A DNA stretch of 64,000 bases, taken from Promineifilum sp. Its GTDB lineage: Bacteria > Chloroflexota > Anaerolineae > Promineifilales > Promineifilaceae. The position numbers and the translations under genes are program-made. Position 1 is the stretch's first letter. The number at the start of each line of letters is the position of its first letter. The stretch spans positions 155,109 through 219,108 of the forward strand of contig JAGOBF010000003.1 of the NCBI GenBank assembly GCA_017983515.1. The letters are read 5' to 3'. Of the stretch, positions 28,015 to 36,102 are shown piece after piece. The notes beneath the pieces are model-generated. The model was given only the letters and a program-made list of their open reading frames with translations, was not told where the DNA came from and made no database searches.

Positions 28015-28423
28015 GGTGGCAAGTTGGTCGGGCGATCGCGGCTTTGGGTTTCCGAAGCTGAGGAAAGTCCGCACTCCACAGAGCAAGGTGCCGGCTAACG
28101 GCCGGGCGGGGTAACTCGACGGCAAGTGCAACAGAGAGGCGTATTGCCGGAAGGGGTGACCTTTTCGGCGAGGGTGAAACGGTAGTGTAAGAGACTACCG
28201 GCGGCGGCAGCGATGGCGCCGGCCAGGCAAACCCCACCAGGAGCAAGGCCAAGCAGGGCGAAAGGTGGTCTTCGGGCCATCTACGGGGCTGCTCGTCCCG
28301 TCTGACGTCCGGGTAGGCTGCACGAGGCGGCCGGTAACGGTCGCCCCAGATAGATGATCGCCGGAGTCGTGTGGGCAACCGCGCGGCGTCCACAGAATGC
28401 GGCTTATAGACCGGCTTGCCACC
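28015..28423 (+). ncRNA. rnpB: RNase P RNA (class A)
   Basis: Catalytic RNA of RNase P, which removes 5' leaders from tRNA precursors. Helix P1 is closed by GGTGGCAAG at the 5' end and CTTGCCACC at the 3' end. Conserved region CR-I appears as GAGGAAAGTCCGCACTCCAC, CR-II/III as GCAACAGAGAG, and the 3' conserved core as ACAGAATGCGGCTTATAGAC. AGGGTGAAACGG and AGATAGATGATCGCCGG are also class A features. The length of about 409 nt is typical. Exact ends are set by P1 pairing and may be off by a few bases. Confidence 0.96.
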
Positions 28424-28475
28424 TGTAGAGAATAGGTGACCGTGAAATGATTGGCAGAATTTGTGTGGAGGCGGG

Positions 28476-28943
28476 ATGACGGTTCGGGTGCTGTTTGTGT
28501 GTCTGGGAAATATATGCCGCTCACCAATGGCTGAGGCGGTGTTTCAGAAGCTGGTCGACGATGCCGGACTAACGGACGAAATTCGCGTCGATTCGGCCGG
28601 CACCAGCGACTATCACGTCGGCGAACACGCCCATCCTGGAACGCGTCGGGTGTTGGCCGGCCACGGCATTCGCTATGACGGGCGCGCCCGTCAGATTAAG
28701 CCCGAAGATCGTCTCAACGACCCCACCTACTTCGTGGCGATGGATAGCGCCAACAGGGAAGCGTTGCAAGATCGCTTTGGTGACGTGCCCCACCTGAATC
28801 GCCTGATGGATTTCGCCACTCACGCGGGCGTCCATGACGTCCCCGACCCCTACTACAGCGACAACTTTGATTACGTCTATCGCATCGTCGACGACGGATG
28901 CCGCGGGCTTCTCGATGCGATTCGCGCCAACGAGGGATTATAA
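28476..28943 (+). CDS. Low-molecular-weight protein tyrosine phosphatase
   Basis: Cytosolic phosphatase of 155 residues. The P-loop VCLGNICRSPMAE contains the nucleophile Cys9 and Arg15, and the general acid is Asp124 in DVPDPYY, placed as in eukaryotic LMW-PTP. GGAGG precedes the ATG. It could act on phosphotyrosine or arginine phosphate; the residue after CLGN (Ile) favours neither with certainty. It follows rnpB by 52 nt, and no kinase or polysaccharide genes are adjacent. Confidence 0.93.
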   Translation: MTVRVLFVCLGNICRSPMAEAVFQKLVDDAGLTDEIRVDSAGTSDYHVGEHAHPGTRRVLAGHGIRYDGRARQIKPEDRLNDPTYFVAMDSANREALQDRFGDVPHLNRLMDFATHAGVHDVPDPYYSDNFDYVYRIVDDGCRGLLDAIRANEGL

Positions 28944-29043
28944 ACGATAACGATCCTCCATCTGCGCGCTACCATCAGCCATAATTCCCCACCCAGCATG
29001 AGGTCGTCGTCAATCAAATCATCCATCAGGAGAAAGAATAGTC

Positions 29044-30225
29044 ATGCCAACTGTGAGTGAACATGATGTGATTGTTGTAGGGGCGGGGCCTGGTGGGGCA
29101 ACGGCGGCAACAGCTTTGGCTCAGCAGGGGCGCGACGTCCTGCTCATCGATCGTCATGATTTTCCGCGCGACAAGATCTGCGGCGACGCCATCTCGCAGG
29201 GGTGTATTCGGATCATGAATGAGTTGGGAATGGCCTCCCAGATAGAGGCGGCCGTGGCCGACAGTAAATTCCATGAACTCCACGGCATGCGTCTCATCGG
29301 CCCTAATGGGGATATGCTCCATGCTGACTTTAAGTCAGGCGACAACGGCGAGAAATCCTACGTCGTGCCGCGCCTCTATTTCGACGCGCTTCTCCAGCAA
29401 CATGCGCTCGACAGCGGCGCCAAGTTTCTTCGGGCGGAGGTAAAAGAGCCGATTCTCGATGAGAGCGGACGAATAACCGGCGTACTGGCGCGAGAGAACG
29501 GCGAGGTGAAGGCTTATCGGGCACCGGCGGTCATTGGCGCTGATGGCGTCACGTCGACCATCATGCGCGCCTTGCGGCCCGAAGCGGGACAACATAAGGA
29601 CAAGCACCGCGCGGTGGCGCTCCGTGCCTATATTGAAGGCATTGAACTATATCCGCACGAAGTCGAGTTCTTCCTCTACGATGACATTCTCCCCGGATAT
29701 GCCTGGATCTTTCCCGCCGGCGAAAATATCGCCAATATCGGTCTGGGGATGCGGCTGGATCGTTTTCGCGAACTGAAGAAAAACTTGAAGAAGATGCTGA
29801 AAGATTTTCTGGAGATGCCCGCAATTCGCGAAAGAACGACGAAGGGCGTTGACTTGCAGAACGTGGCGATCTGGCAACTCAGCTTCGGCTCACAAAAGAG
29901 ACTGCAACACGCTTTTGACGGCGCATTGCTGGTCGGCGACGCGGCCGGATTCATCAACCCTCTAACGGGTGGAGGCATCGAGAACGCTCTCATCTCCGGC
30001 CAGCTGGCGGCCGAGACGATCGATCAGGCCTTGCAAACCGGTGATACCTCACGCGAAGGCCTAAAGATTTACGAGCAACGATGTGATGAAGAGATGTGGG
30101 ATATGATGCGCAAATCTTTTCTATACCAGCGAGTATTGCTGAATTATCCCGTCGTTGTGGATTTCCTGATTCGCTATCTCGGCCAACACGGCGGCGTCGC
30201 CAAGACCTTCTTATCCAAGCTTTAG
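29044..30225 (+). CDS. Geranylgeranyl-reductase-family FAD oxidoreductase
   Basis: Flavoprotein of 393 residues. The N-terminal dinucleotide-binding motif is VVGAGPGGATAA, then RDKICGDAIS (the PxxKxCGxx motif of the family), and the second FAD motif is LVGDAAGFINPLTGGGIENA. This family reduces isoprenoid double bonds in quinones, chlorophyll side chains, carotenoids or lipids. With no (bacterio)chlorophyll genes nearby, a quinone or isoprenoid-lipid substrate is more likely (inference). AGGAG lies 11 nt before the ATG. Its stop overlaps the stop of the opposing response-regulator gene. Confidence 0.9.
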   Translation: MPTVSEHDVIVVGAGPGGATAATALAQQGRDVLLIDRHDFPRDKICGDAISQGCIRIMNELGMASQIEAAVADSKFHELHGMRLIGPNGDMLHADFKSGDNGEKSYVVPRLYFDALLQQHALDSGAKFLRAEVKEPILDESGRITGVLARENGEVKAYRAPAVIGADGVTSTIMRALRPEAGQHKDKHRAVALRAYIEGIELYPHEVEFFLYDDILPGYAWIFPAGENIANIGLGMRLDRFRELKKNLKKMLKDFLEMPAIRERTTKGVDLQNVAIWQLSFGSQKRLQHAFDGALLVGDAAGFINPLTGGGIENALISGQLAAETIDQALQTGDTSREGLKIYEQRCDEEMWDMMRKSFLYQRVLLNYPVVVDFLIRYLGQHGGVAKTFLSKL

Positions 30226-30620
30226 GAAGAGGGGGTCGCCGGCGGTTGGGAGGGCGGCCGGCATCGAGCGTCTATTTTGTCCGGCAACTCGAAGACGGTC
30301 AGATTCTTGCTGAAGAACAGATCGGCGCCGGCCGCCAGGCAAGCCTCGCGCACTTCCGGGCGATTGTTGGCCGTGTAGATCGCGATGCAGGGCGGCACTT
30401 TGGGCCAATCGGCTCGAATGCGGCGGCAGACCTCGATTCCGTCCATGTTGGGCATCATCACGTCGAGCAGGACCACGTCCGGCATGTCGGCGGCGATGCT
30501 GTCGAGTGCCGCCTGTCCACCCGACTCGCGGCGAACCTGCCAATCGTTGCGCTCAAAAACGATCTGATAAAGATTGGCTAATGACAGATTGTCGTCGACG
30601 ATGAGAATGGATAGCGTCAT
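30222..30620 (-). CDS. Single-domain response regulator (CheY-like)
   Basis: Receiver domain of 132 residues with no output domain. The acidic pocket is Asp9-Asp10 (LIVDDN), the phospho-acceptor Asp53 (LLDVMMPNMDG), and the switch residues Thr83 and Lys105 (FFSKN) are in place. A Pro-rich tail follows. The start at 30620 is preceded by GGGAACT. No histidine kinase is adjacent, so the partner is unknown. Confidence 0.9.
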   Translation of the reverse strand: MTLSILIVDDNLSLANLYQIVFERNDWQVRRESGGQAALDSIAADMPDVVLLDVMMPNMDGIEVCRRIRADWPKVPPCIAIYTANNRPEVREACLAAGADLFFSKNLTVFELPDKIDARCRPPSQPPATPSS

Positions 30621-30763
30621 AGTTCCCGGCACAAACGCTCGATTGCTTCAAGCCCCTATTTTACTCATTTGGGTCGCCGGCGTCTACCCGAACGATCTGC
30701 GCGCCTTACGGCGTAGGGGGTCAAAACCGCTCCTACTGAATCTTACCTGCCTCTGCTGAATGA

Positions 30764-30789
30764 TACAGCCCGCCGACCGGCGGGCTGTA
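30764..30789 (-). terminator. Hairpin downstream of the cold-shock gene
   Basis: TACAGCCCGCC and GGCGGGCTGTA form an 11-bp perfect stem with a 4-nt loop. Read on the minus strand it follows the csp stop codon by about 57 nt. The U-tract after it is poor (TCATTC), so termination strength is uncertain. Confidence 0.6.
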
Positions 30790-30845
30790 TGTGTTGATTG
30801 TCTGGATGCCAGGTGTTGAACGAGGCCCAACCCGGCTCGCCCGAT

Positions 30846-31061
30846 TTATTGATTGCGCGGCTCGACGTTTTGTGCCTGAGGCCCCTTGCCGCGATCGATC
30901 AACTCGTACTCAACCTTTTCACCCTCAAGCAGGTTACGGTAGCCATCGCCCCGTATGGCAGAATAGTGGACGAAAACTTCCTTGTCTCCCTGGTCCGGAT
31001 TAATAAACCCATAGCCCTTCAAGCGGCTAAACCATTTGACGATGCCTGTCTCGCGAAACAT
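30846..31061 (-). CDS. csp: Cold-shock domain protein
   Basis: Small nucleic-acid chaperone of 71 residues. RNP-1 is KGYGFI and RNP-2 is VFVHYSAI, within the usual GIVKWFSRLKGYGF beginning. It binds single-stranded RNA and DNA and melts RNA structure. GGAGGT lies about 10 nt before the ATG. The upstream leader of about 50-100 nt may be regulatory, as in other csp genes. The family is certain; whether it is cold-induced is not known. Confidence 0.95.
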   Translation of the reverse strand: MFRETGIVKWFSRLKGYGFINPDQGDKEVFVHYSAIRGDGYRNLLEGEKVEYELIDRGKGPQAQNVEPRNQ

Positions 31062-31108
31062 ATTACCATTACCTCCACAAAGGGTCCTTTGTTACACTAA
31101 GTTGATGG

Positions 31109-31114
31109 ATTGTA
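31109..31114 (-). promoter_or_regulatory. Possible -10 element of csp
   Basis: TACAAT on the minus strand would start mRNA about 40 nt upstream of the csp ATG. No clear -35 box is seen. Confidence 0.3.
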
Positions 31115-31130
31115 GTGGGTAAGTTCCGAA

Positions 31131-31167
31131 TAAAGCACCATTCCGGAGGGACGGAGATGGTGCTTTA
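31131..31167. terminator. Strong hairpin between GNAT and csp genes
   Basis: TAAAGCACCAT (31131-31141) and ATGGTGCTTTA (31157-31167) form an 11-bp perfect stem with a 15-nt loop. On the minus strand it lies after the GNAT gene and before the csp promoter, so it probably ends the aceK operon; the following U-run is weak (TTATTC). Confidence 0.5.
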
Positions 31168-31301
31168 TCCGTAGCAACTACCAATACGTGGTTGATCCAA
31201 ATTACCAATACAAATGAAGTTATAGGCAGATTATCATATCTGCCGGACATGGGTCAACGGGTGAAAATGCTATTTCACGGCATCTTCACGGCCTCTACAC
31301 G

Positions 31302-32069
31302 CTATTTTAGGATGGCTTGGAGAAGGAACTCTTGGACGCCGGTATCCGTAAATCCGATGCTTTCGGCCAGGCCGGCCGAGGCGTCGTTTTCGACGGAAAC
31401 GACGTATAAAGGCCGGCGGCCGCTGTCGATGAGGTAACCGCTGAGGGCGGCAACGACGCTGCGCCCCCAGCCTTGCCGCCGGTGCTGCGGCCGCGTGTTG
31501 ACCGCAATTTCACCGAATCGAGGGGATTGCCAATTGAGCGACGCGGTCGCCACGACCTCTTCCTGGCCGCTTAGGGAGGAACTAATCGAAAAACGGGGTA
31601 GCCCGCTCTGGCTGTCCGAGCGTCGCACCAACACGTTGACGATCGGTTCGTAGCGGGCCGGCTCCAGGGCCAGCAGACGCAAGCGTTCCTCGGACTGTAC
31701 GTCGAACAGGGCATCGATCAGCGGGCGATAACGAACGGGGATGCTGAGGATGACTGGCTGGCCGGGGGCCACAGCCCGACCGAGTAAGTCGGCCGCCGCC
31801 TCAACGGCGGCCCGATCGCGGTCCGTCGGCAAGCGCATCGTCACCAATGGGCGAAACAGATCGATACCCGTTCGCGAAAGAGCCACGTAGCCGTCGGCGC
31901 GCGCCTCGCCAGCGGATTCTACGCCCTTCGGGGAGAGGACGAGCGTCGTCTTGTCGTCCGGATGATGGAAAGCATAGTAGGCGGCCATGGCATCCATCGG
32001 CTCATTCTCTTGCAGCAGGCGCCTGACGGCTCGGCGCTCGGCCTTCAGATCGGTCAATCGGGGCTGCAT
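31302..32069 (-). CDS. GNAT-family N-acetyltransferase
   Basis: Protein of 255 residues whose C-terminal half is a GNAT fold. The acetyl-CoA loop is TRPQHRRQGWGRSVVAAL (Q/RxxGxG/A), followed by PLYVVSVENDASAGLAESIGF. The N-terminal 120 residues are a divergent, degenerate GNAT-like half, as in double-GNAT proteins. GGAGG lies 5 nt before the ATG. It overlaps the preceding nucleoside phosphorylase gene by 16 nt and is the last gene of the aceK operon. Substrate unknown. Confidence 0.8.
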   Translation of the reverse strand: MQPRLTDLKAERRAVRRLLQENEPMDAMAAYYAFHHPDDKTTLVLSPKGVESAGEARADGYVALSRTGIDLFRPLVTMRLPTDRDRAAVEAAADLLGRAVAPGQPVILSIPVRYRPLIDALFDVQSEERLRLLALEPARYEPIVNVLVRRSDSQSGLPRFSISSSLSGQEEVVATASLNWQSPRFGEIAVNTRPQHRRQGWGRSVVAALSGYLIDSGRRPLYVVSVENDASAGLAESIGFTDTGVQEFLLQAILK

Positions 32070-32797
32070 AGGGCCTCCAGCGCGCAGATGATGGCAATAT
32101 CTGTCGTGGCTCGAACGATTTGGCGATCCGGTTGATAACTCTCCACAGCTTCGCGCTGCTCCAGCACATTGCCGTCCGCGATCAGGATGGCCGCTGTTTT
32201 CGCTTCGCGCAAGCTGCCCACCAGAAAGAGGGCCGCGCATTCCATTTCGACCGCCAATACGTGGGCCTGGGACATCACGCGATAGTCGATGTGGGCCGCG
32301 GCGGCCACGCCGGGGTAGAAACCGTCCCGAGACAGGACGATGCCGGCCTGGACGGGGTGGCCGCCGGCCGTCGCGGCGCGCTGCAAAGCCAGGGCCAGCG
32401 CCGGATCGGCCACGGCTGGGTAGCCATCGGGGACGCTCTCGCGCCCGTAGCCGGTATTCTGTACAGCGGCCGTGGCGACGATCAACGCGCCGGGCTGGAT
32501 GTCGGGCTGCAGGCCGCCACAAGTGCCGACGCGAATGATCGTTCGCCCGCCGGCGACGATCAGTTCCTCGAAGGCGATGGCCGCCCCCGGCGCTCCGATC
32601 CCGTGGGAGCAGACCGTGACCGGCGTGCCGTGATAGGTTCCCCCGTGCGCTCGATATTCACGCTTGTGGCTGAGCAGGGACGCGCCGTCCAGTTGTTGGG
32701 CGATGTGGTCGGCCCGCGCCGGGTCGCCACAGACGATCACGCGCGAACTGACGCCACCGACCGGCAAACCTGTGCTGGGCAATCTGGTAATCGTCAT
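32054..32797 (-). CDS. Purine/uridine nucleoside phosphorylase (PNP_UDP_1 family)
   Basis: Phosphorylase of 247 residues in the NP-I family. The phosphate-binding start is VIVCGDPARADHIAQQL, GTCGGL marks the central core, and VEMECAALFLVGSLR is the ribose/base-binding signature with the MexE motif. It cleaves nucleosides to base and ribose-1-phosphate for salvage. The C-terminal base-specificity segment ADGNVL does not allow purine or uridine to be chosen. The start at 32797 lies 19 nt after the aldo/keto reductase stop, with a weak ribosome site. Confidence 0.87.
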   Translation of the reverse strand: MTITRLPSTGLPVGGVSSRVIVCGDPARADHIAQQLDGASLLSHKREYRAHGGTYHGTPVTVCSHGIGAPGAAIAFEELIVAGGRTIIRVGTCGGLQPDIQPGALIVATAAVQNTGYGRESVPDGYPAVADPALALALQRAATAGGHPVQAGIVLSRDGFYPGVAAAAHIDYRVMSQAHVLAVEMECAALFLVGSLREAKTAAILIADGNVLEQREAVESYQPDRQIVRATTDIAIICALEALCSPD

Positions 32798-32816
32798 CGT
32801 CGCGGATGCCGGCCGG

Positions 32817-33815
32817 CTAGAACGACTCCGGCGGTTTCGGCTTGTTGCCCAGGATTTCGTCGATCGCCGCCATGACGTCATCGGTTATTCTCGGCACCAC
32901 GTCGAGTGCCTGCAGGTTGTCGCGCAATTGCTCGACGCGCGATGCGCCGAGAATGACGGTGCTGACGTGGGGGTTTTTGAGGCACCAGGCCAGTGCCAGC
33001 CGGGTAGTGGTGGTATCCAGCTCCTCGGCCACCTTGCTGAGTTCCCGCACTTTAGCCACCCGGCTGCGGCCCTCATCGCTCTCGATGATTTCGCGCATCC
33101 ATTCGTAGCCGGGCAGGGTAGCGCGGGATTCGTCGGGGATGCTGTCGTTGTATTTGCCCGTCAGAACACCATAGTACAGCGGCGACCAGATCGTCGTGCC
33201 CAGCCCCATTTTTTCATAAAGCGGCGCCAGCTCTATCTCAACGCGGTCGCGCCGGAACATGTTGTACTCCGGCTGCTCCATCGTCGGCGGAACAAGCCCG
33301 TATTCCCGGGCGACGCCGTAGGCCTCCAGGATCTGCGCCGGCGTCCACTCCGACGTCCCCCAGTAGAGCACTTTGCCCTGATGAACAAGGTCGGTCATCG
33401 TGCGCACAAGCTCTTCCATCGGCACGTTGGGGTCATGGCGATGGCAGAAGTAGAGGTCGAGGTAATCGACCTGTAACCGGCGCAGGGCATCGTGACACGC
33501 TTCGAAAACGTGTTTGCGATGCAGCCCGCGCTGAGTCGGCTTCGGATCGGGGACGGAGCCCCAGATCACCTTGCTCGAGACAATGTAGGTGTCGCGAGGC
33601 CAGCCGGCGCGTTGCAGCGCCTCGCCCATAATGGTCTCCGACTGGCCGAGGGCGTAGACCTCGGCGTTGTCGAAGAAATTGATCCCCGCGTCATAGGCGG
33701 CCGTCATCGCTTCCAGAGCCGCATCGACGGCCAACTGGTTGCTGAAGGTGACCCATGAGCCGTACGACAGCGCGCTGATGGGCAGCCCAGATTTACCCAG
33801 GCGACGATAGTTCAT
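32817..33815 (-). CDS. Aldo/keto reductase (Kv-beta/YghZ-like)
   Basis: NADPH-dependent reductase of 332 residues with a TIM-barrel fold. The catalytic tetrad is Asp and Tyr in FFDNAEVYALG, Lys in IVSSKVIWG and His in YFCHRHDPN. The segments RRLGKSGLPISALSYGSW and LAWCLKNPHVSTVILGA match the AKR6/AKR14 group (voltage-gated potassium channel beta subunit and YghZ). AAAGGA lies 8 nt before the ATG at 33815; another ATG at 33821 is too close to it. It overlaps aceK by 23 nt. Confidence 0.92.
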   Translation of the reverse strand: MNYRRLGKSGLPISALSYGSWVTFSNQLAVDAALEAMTAAYDAGINFFDNAEVYALGQSETIMGEALQRAGWPRDTYIVSSKVIWGSVPDPKPTQRGLHRKHVFEACHDALRRLQVDYLDLYFCHRHDPNVPMEELVRTMTDLVHQGKVLYWGTSEWTPAQILEAYGVAREYGLVPPTMEQPEYNMFRRDRVEIELAPLYEKMGLGTTIWSPLYYGVLTGKYNDSIPDESRATLPGYEWMREIIESDEGRSRVAKVRELSKVAEELDTTTTRLALAWCLKNPHVSTVILGASRVEQLRDNLQALDVVPRITDDVMAAIDEILGNKPKPPESF

Positions 33816-35559
33816 AGTCATAATCCTTTGTCCGTTGCAATCTTTGTTCGGGTTGATAGGGATAAATGTGCAGCCTGACGCCGCAGCGAATGGCTTCTTG
33901 CACGTCGCGCCAGTAGTCAGTCGTGTAAAGGTCGGCGTGGTGATGCTCAAATTCTTCGCGAAGGTCGCCCAATAGCCCGAGAAAATGGGAAAACTCTTCG
34001 GGGAAAATATCGTTGGGGTTCACGTGGAACCAGGGCTCGGCGGCCATCGACTCCTCATACCGATCGGAGGGAGGCAGCCGGCGGAAGTTACATTCTTCCA
34101 ACAGGCATAGCTCGTCATAATCGTAGAACACGACGCGACCGTGGCGGGTCACACCGAAATTCTTCAGCAGCATATCACCGGGAAAGATATTGCTGGAGGC
34201 CATGTCCTTGATCGCCCGTCCGTAATCGCACACCGCCGCGCGCGCGGCCGTTTCGTGGGTGTTGCGGATATAGATGTCCAGCGGGATAACCCGCCGTTGG
34301 ACATAAGCATGGGAGATGACCACTGTATCGGCAGTGATAGTCACGGATTGGGTGCAGTCGGCGGCCAGGCCCGCCAGTAGTTCATCCGAGAAGAGATTGC
34401 GGCTAAACGCCAGGAACTCGAACGACTGCGCATCAACCAGGCGGCCGGCCCGATCATGTCGATAAACGAGATCGTATTTCGCCATCACTTCTTTGCGCGT
34501 CGATCCCTTCGGATAGTTGAAGAAATCCTTGATCAGCTTGAATACCATGTCATAGCCGGGCATAGTGAAAACCAGCATGACCATGCCGCGCTGGCCGCGA
34601 GCGATCTCGAATCTCTCGGTCGTATAAGCCAGATGATCGAGCAGACTGCGATAGAGTTCTGTCTTGCCGTGTTTATGATAGCCGATGGAGATGTATAGCT
34701 CGCCCAACCGTTTGCGAGGCATGAGCGTCGTCAGAAAGTGGACAAGATCGTAGGGGCGCTCTACGTCCACGTGAAAGTAGGAGTGAGCGAAACTGAAGAG
34801 AATGCTGACGCTGTTCTCGTCCAGCAAAACGGAATCGACGATGATGCCTTGCGGGCCGTGGATGAGCGCCAGCGCGAAGGGGATGCGGTGGGATCCGCTA
34901 AACAAGCGCCCCACCAGGTAGACGCCCATCCCTCTGAAAAACGGGGAGCGGATTAGTTCCAGGCGATCAACCGATTGCAATGCGCCCAGATGCTCCAGTT
35001 GGGCCGCGACGCGCGCCGCGACAAGGGCGGCGTCGCGTGGCGCGTCTTCATAGGGCGTGTCGAAGGCGAAATCTTGCAGGACAGTGGCGACGAGCGCTGT
35101 GGTGGAGGCGATCCGGTTGTAACTGCGGTAGATGGGCGATCGCGGCCGCGTGGGGGGCGTCTCAAAGTCGGTGGCGACGAACTCGATCTGTGGGTCGACG
35201 CCGACCGTGGTGAAAATGCGCCGTGTGGCCGAATTGAAGAACGACTCCCCTAGTTCCCAATCGTCGCGGTCGGTGATGAGGCCGGAATAGACGGCCTTCA
35301 TGCTGGCCCAAATCACCTTGCTCTCGACCCTGTCGCCCAGCAGGTCGCGAATGGCCGCCTCGACAAGGTCAACGATGCGCCGATAGAGGCCCAGCCGCTC
35401 GGCCGTATCGGCCTGTAAACCAGCCCAGTCGCGGGTGTCGAAACGATTTCCGGCGCGCCCCGTGATGCTTCGGAATTGCTGCTGAAACGTGGCGTAGGCC
35501 GTCTGGATGGTCTTCGCGCCGACGTTGGCCAGGCGACTATCCGTCAGCCGCTGGGTCAT
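33793..35559 (-). CDS. aceK: Isocitrate dehydrogenase kinase/phosphatase
   Basis: AceK phosphorylates and dephosphorylates isocitrate dehydrogenase and so divides isocitrate between the TCA cycle and the glyoxylate shunt. The protein has 588 residues (E. coli 578). Signature segments are HGPQGIIVDSVLLDE, FKLIKDFFNYPKG, NIFPGDMLLKNFGVTRHG, FYDYDEL and EPWFHVNPNDIFPEEF. Lys341, Asp462 and Asn467 are each 5 residues beyond E. coli Lys336, Asp457 and Asn462 as I recall them, so the active site looks intact. The start overlaps the upstream gene by 4 nt (ATGA). Isocitrate lyase, malate synthase and icd are not in the window. Confidence 0.96.
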   Translation of the reverse strand: MTQRLTDSRLANVGAKTIQTAYATFQQQFRSITGRAGNRFDTRDWAGLQADTAERLGLYRRIVDLVEAAIRDLLGDRVESKVIWASMKAVYSGLITDRDDWELGESFFNSATRRIFTTVGVDPQIEFVATDFETPPTRPRSPIYRSYNRIASTTALVATVLQDFAFDTPYEDAPRDAALVAARVAAQLEHLGALQSVDRLELIRSPFFRGMGVYLVGRLFSGSHRIPFALALIHGPQGIIVDSVLLDENSVSILFSFAHSYFHVDVERPYDLVHFLTTLMPRKRLGELYISIGYHKHGKTELYRSLLDHLAYTTERFEIARGQRGMVMLVFTMPGYDMVFKLIKDFFNYPKGSTRKEVMAKYDLVYRHDRAGRLVDAQSFEFLAFSRNLFSDELLAGLAADCTQSVTITADTVVISHAYVQRRVIPLDIYIRNTHETAARAAVCDYGRAIKDMASSNIFPGDMLLKNFGVTRHGRVVFYDYDELCLLEECNFRRLPPSDRYEESMAAEPWFHVNPNDIFPEEFSHFLGLLGDLREEFEHHHADLYTTDYWRDVQEAIRCGVRLHIYPYQPEQRLQRTKDYDYELSSPG

Positions 35560-35987
35560 GTCGCCGGCGGCAACGACTGTCGGCCGGCCGAGCGCCTGCG
35601 GCCTAAAGTAAGCACGGCCAGTAGAAACAGGAGAATAGCCCCGACGGCCAACAAGAGGCGATAGTCTGGCATGGCCGGGCTGGGGGATGGTGTGGCTCCG
35701 GTCGCGCGGGTTTCGGCCACGGGTTCGGCCGCGGGCGGCGGCACGGGTAGCGCGTCGACCGGCGTGTCTTTCCAGCGCGCGCCCTCTTCCACGAGCATGA
35801 CCGGGATGCCGTCGCGAATAGGATACTTGTAGCCAGTATCGGCTGAAACCAGCCACGCACCGCGCACCAGTTGCAGACGGCCGGGATCGGCTCCGTGACC
35901 GCCCTCCTGGATAGCTTGCGGATCGCGCAGGATTTCGAAAAGGTCAGGACTGATGGGGGATTGCGTACCGTTGGTATGAGATGACAT
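35556..35987 (-). CDS. Trm112-like protein with C-terminal transmembrane helix
   Basis: Protein of 143 residues. Residues 14-72 match the Trm112/YcaR (UPF0434) fold: LFEILRDP, then GAWLVSADTGYKYPIRDGIPVMLVEEGARW. The zinc-type Cys residues (usually CPxC) are absent; DP stands in place of CP. A Pro/Ala linker leads to one transmembrane helix (LLLAVGAILLFLLAVLTLG) and a short basic tail. AGGGAG precedes the ATG. Its stop overlaps the aceK start (ATGA), which implies coupled translation. Such a tail-anchored form might place AceK near the membrane (inference). Confidence 0.75.
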   Translation of the reverse strand: MSSHTNGTQSPISPDLFEILRDPQAIQEGGHGADPGRLQLVRGAWLVSADTGYKYPIRDGIPVMLVEEGARWKDTPVDALPVPPPAAEPVAETRATGATPSPSPAMPDYRLLLAVGAILLFLLAVLTLGRRRSAGRQSLPPAT

Positions 35988-36102
35988 GCGAATTACTCCC
36001 TAGGGACGAAATCGGACGGCCGCCAATCAGGATCGGTCGTCGAGTTCTCATTTACCCAATGATACGACTACCCCTCGCTGTCTGTCAATTGCCGCCGGGG
36101 AA

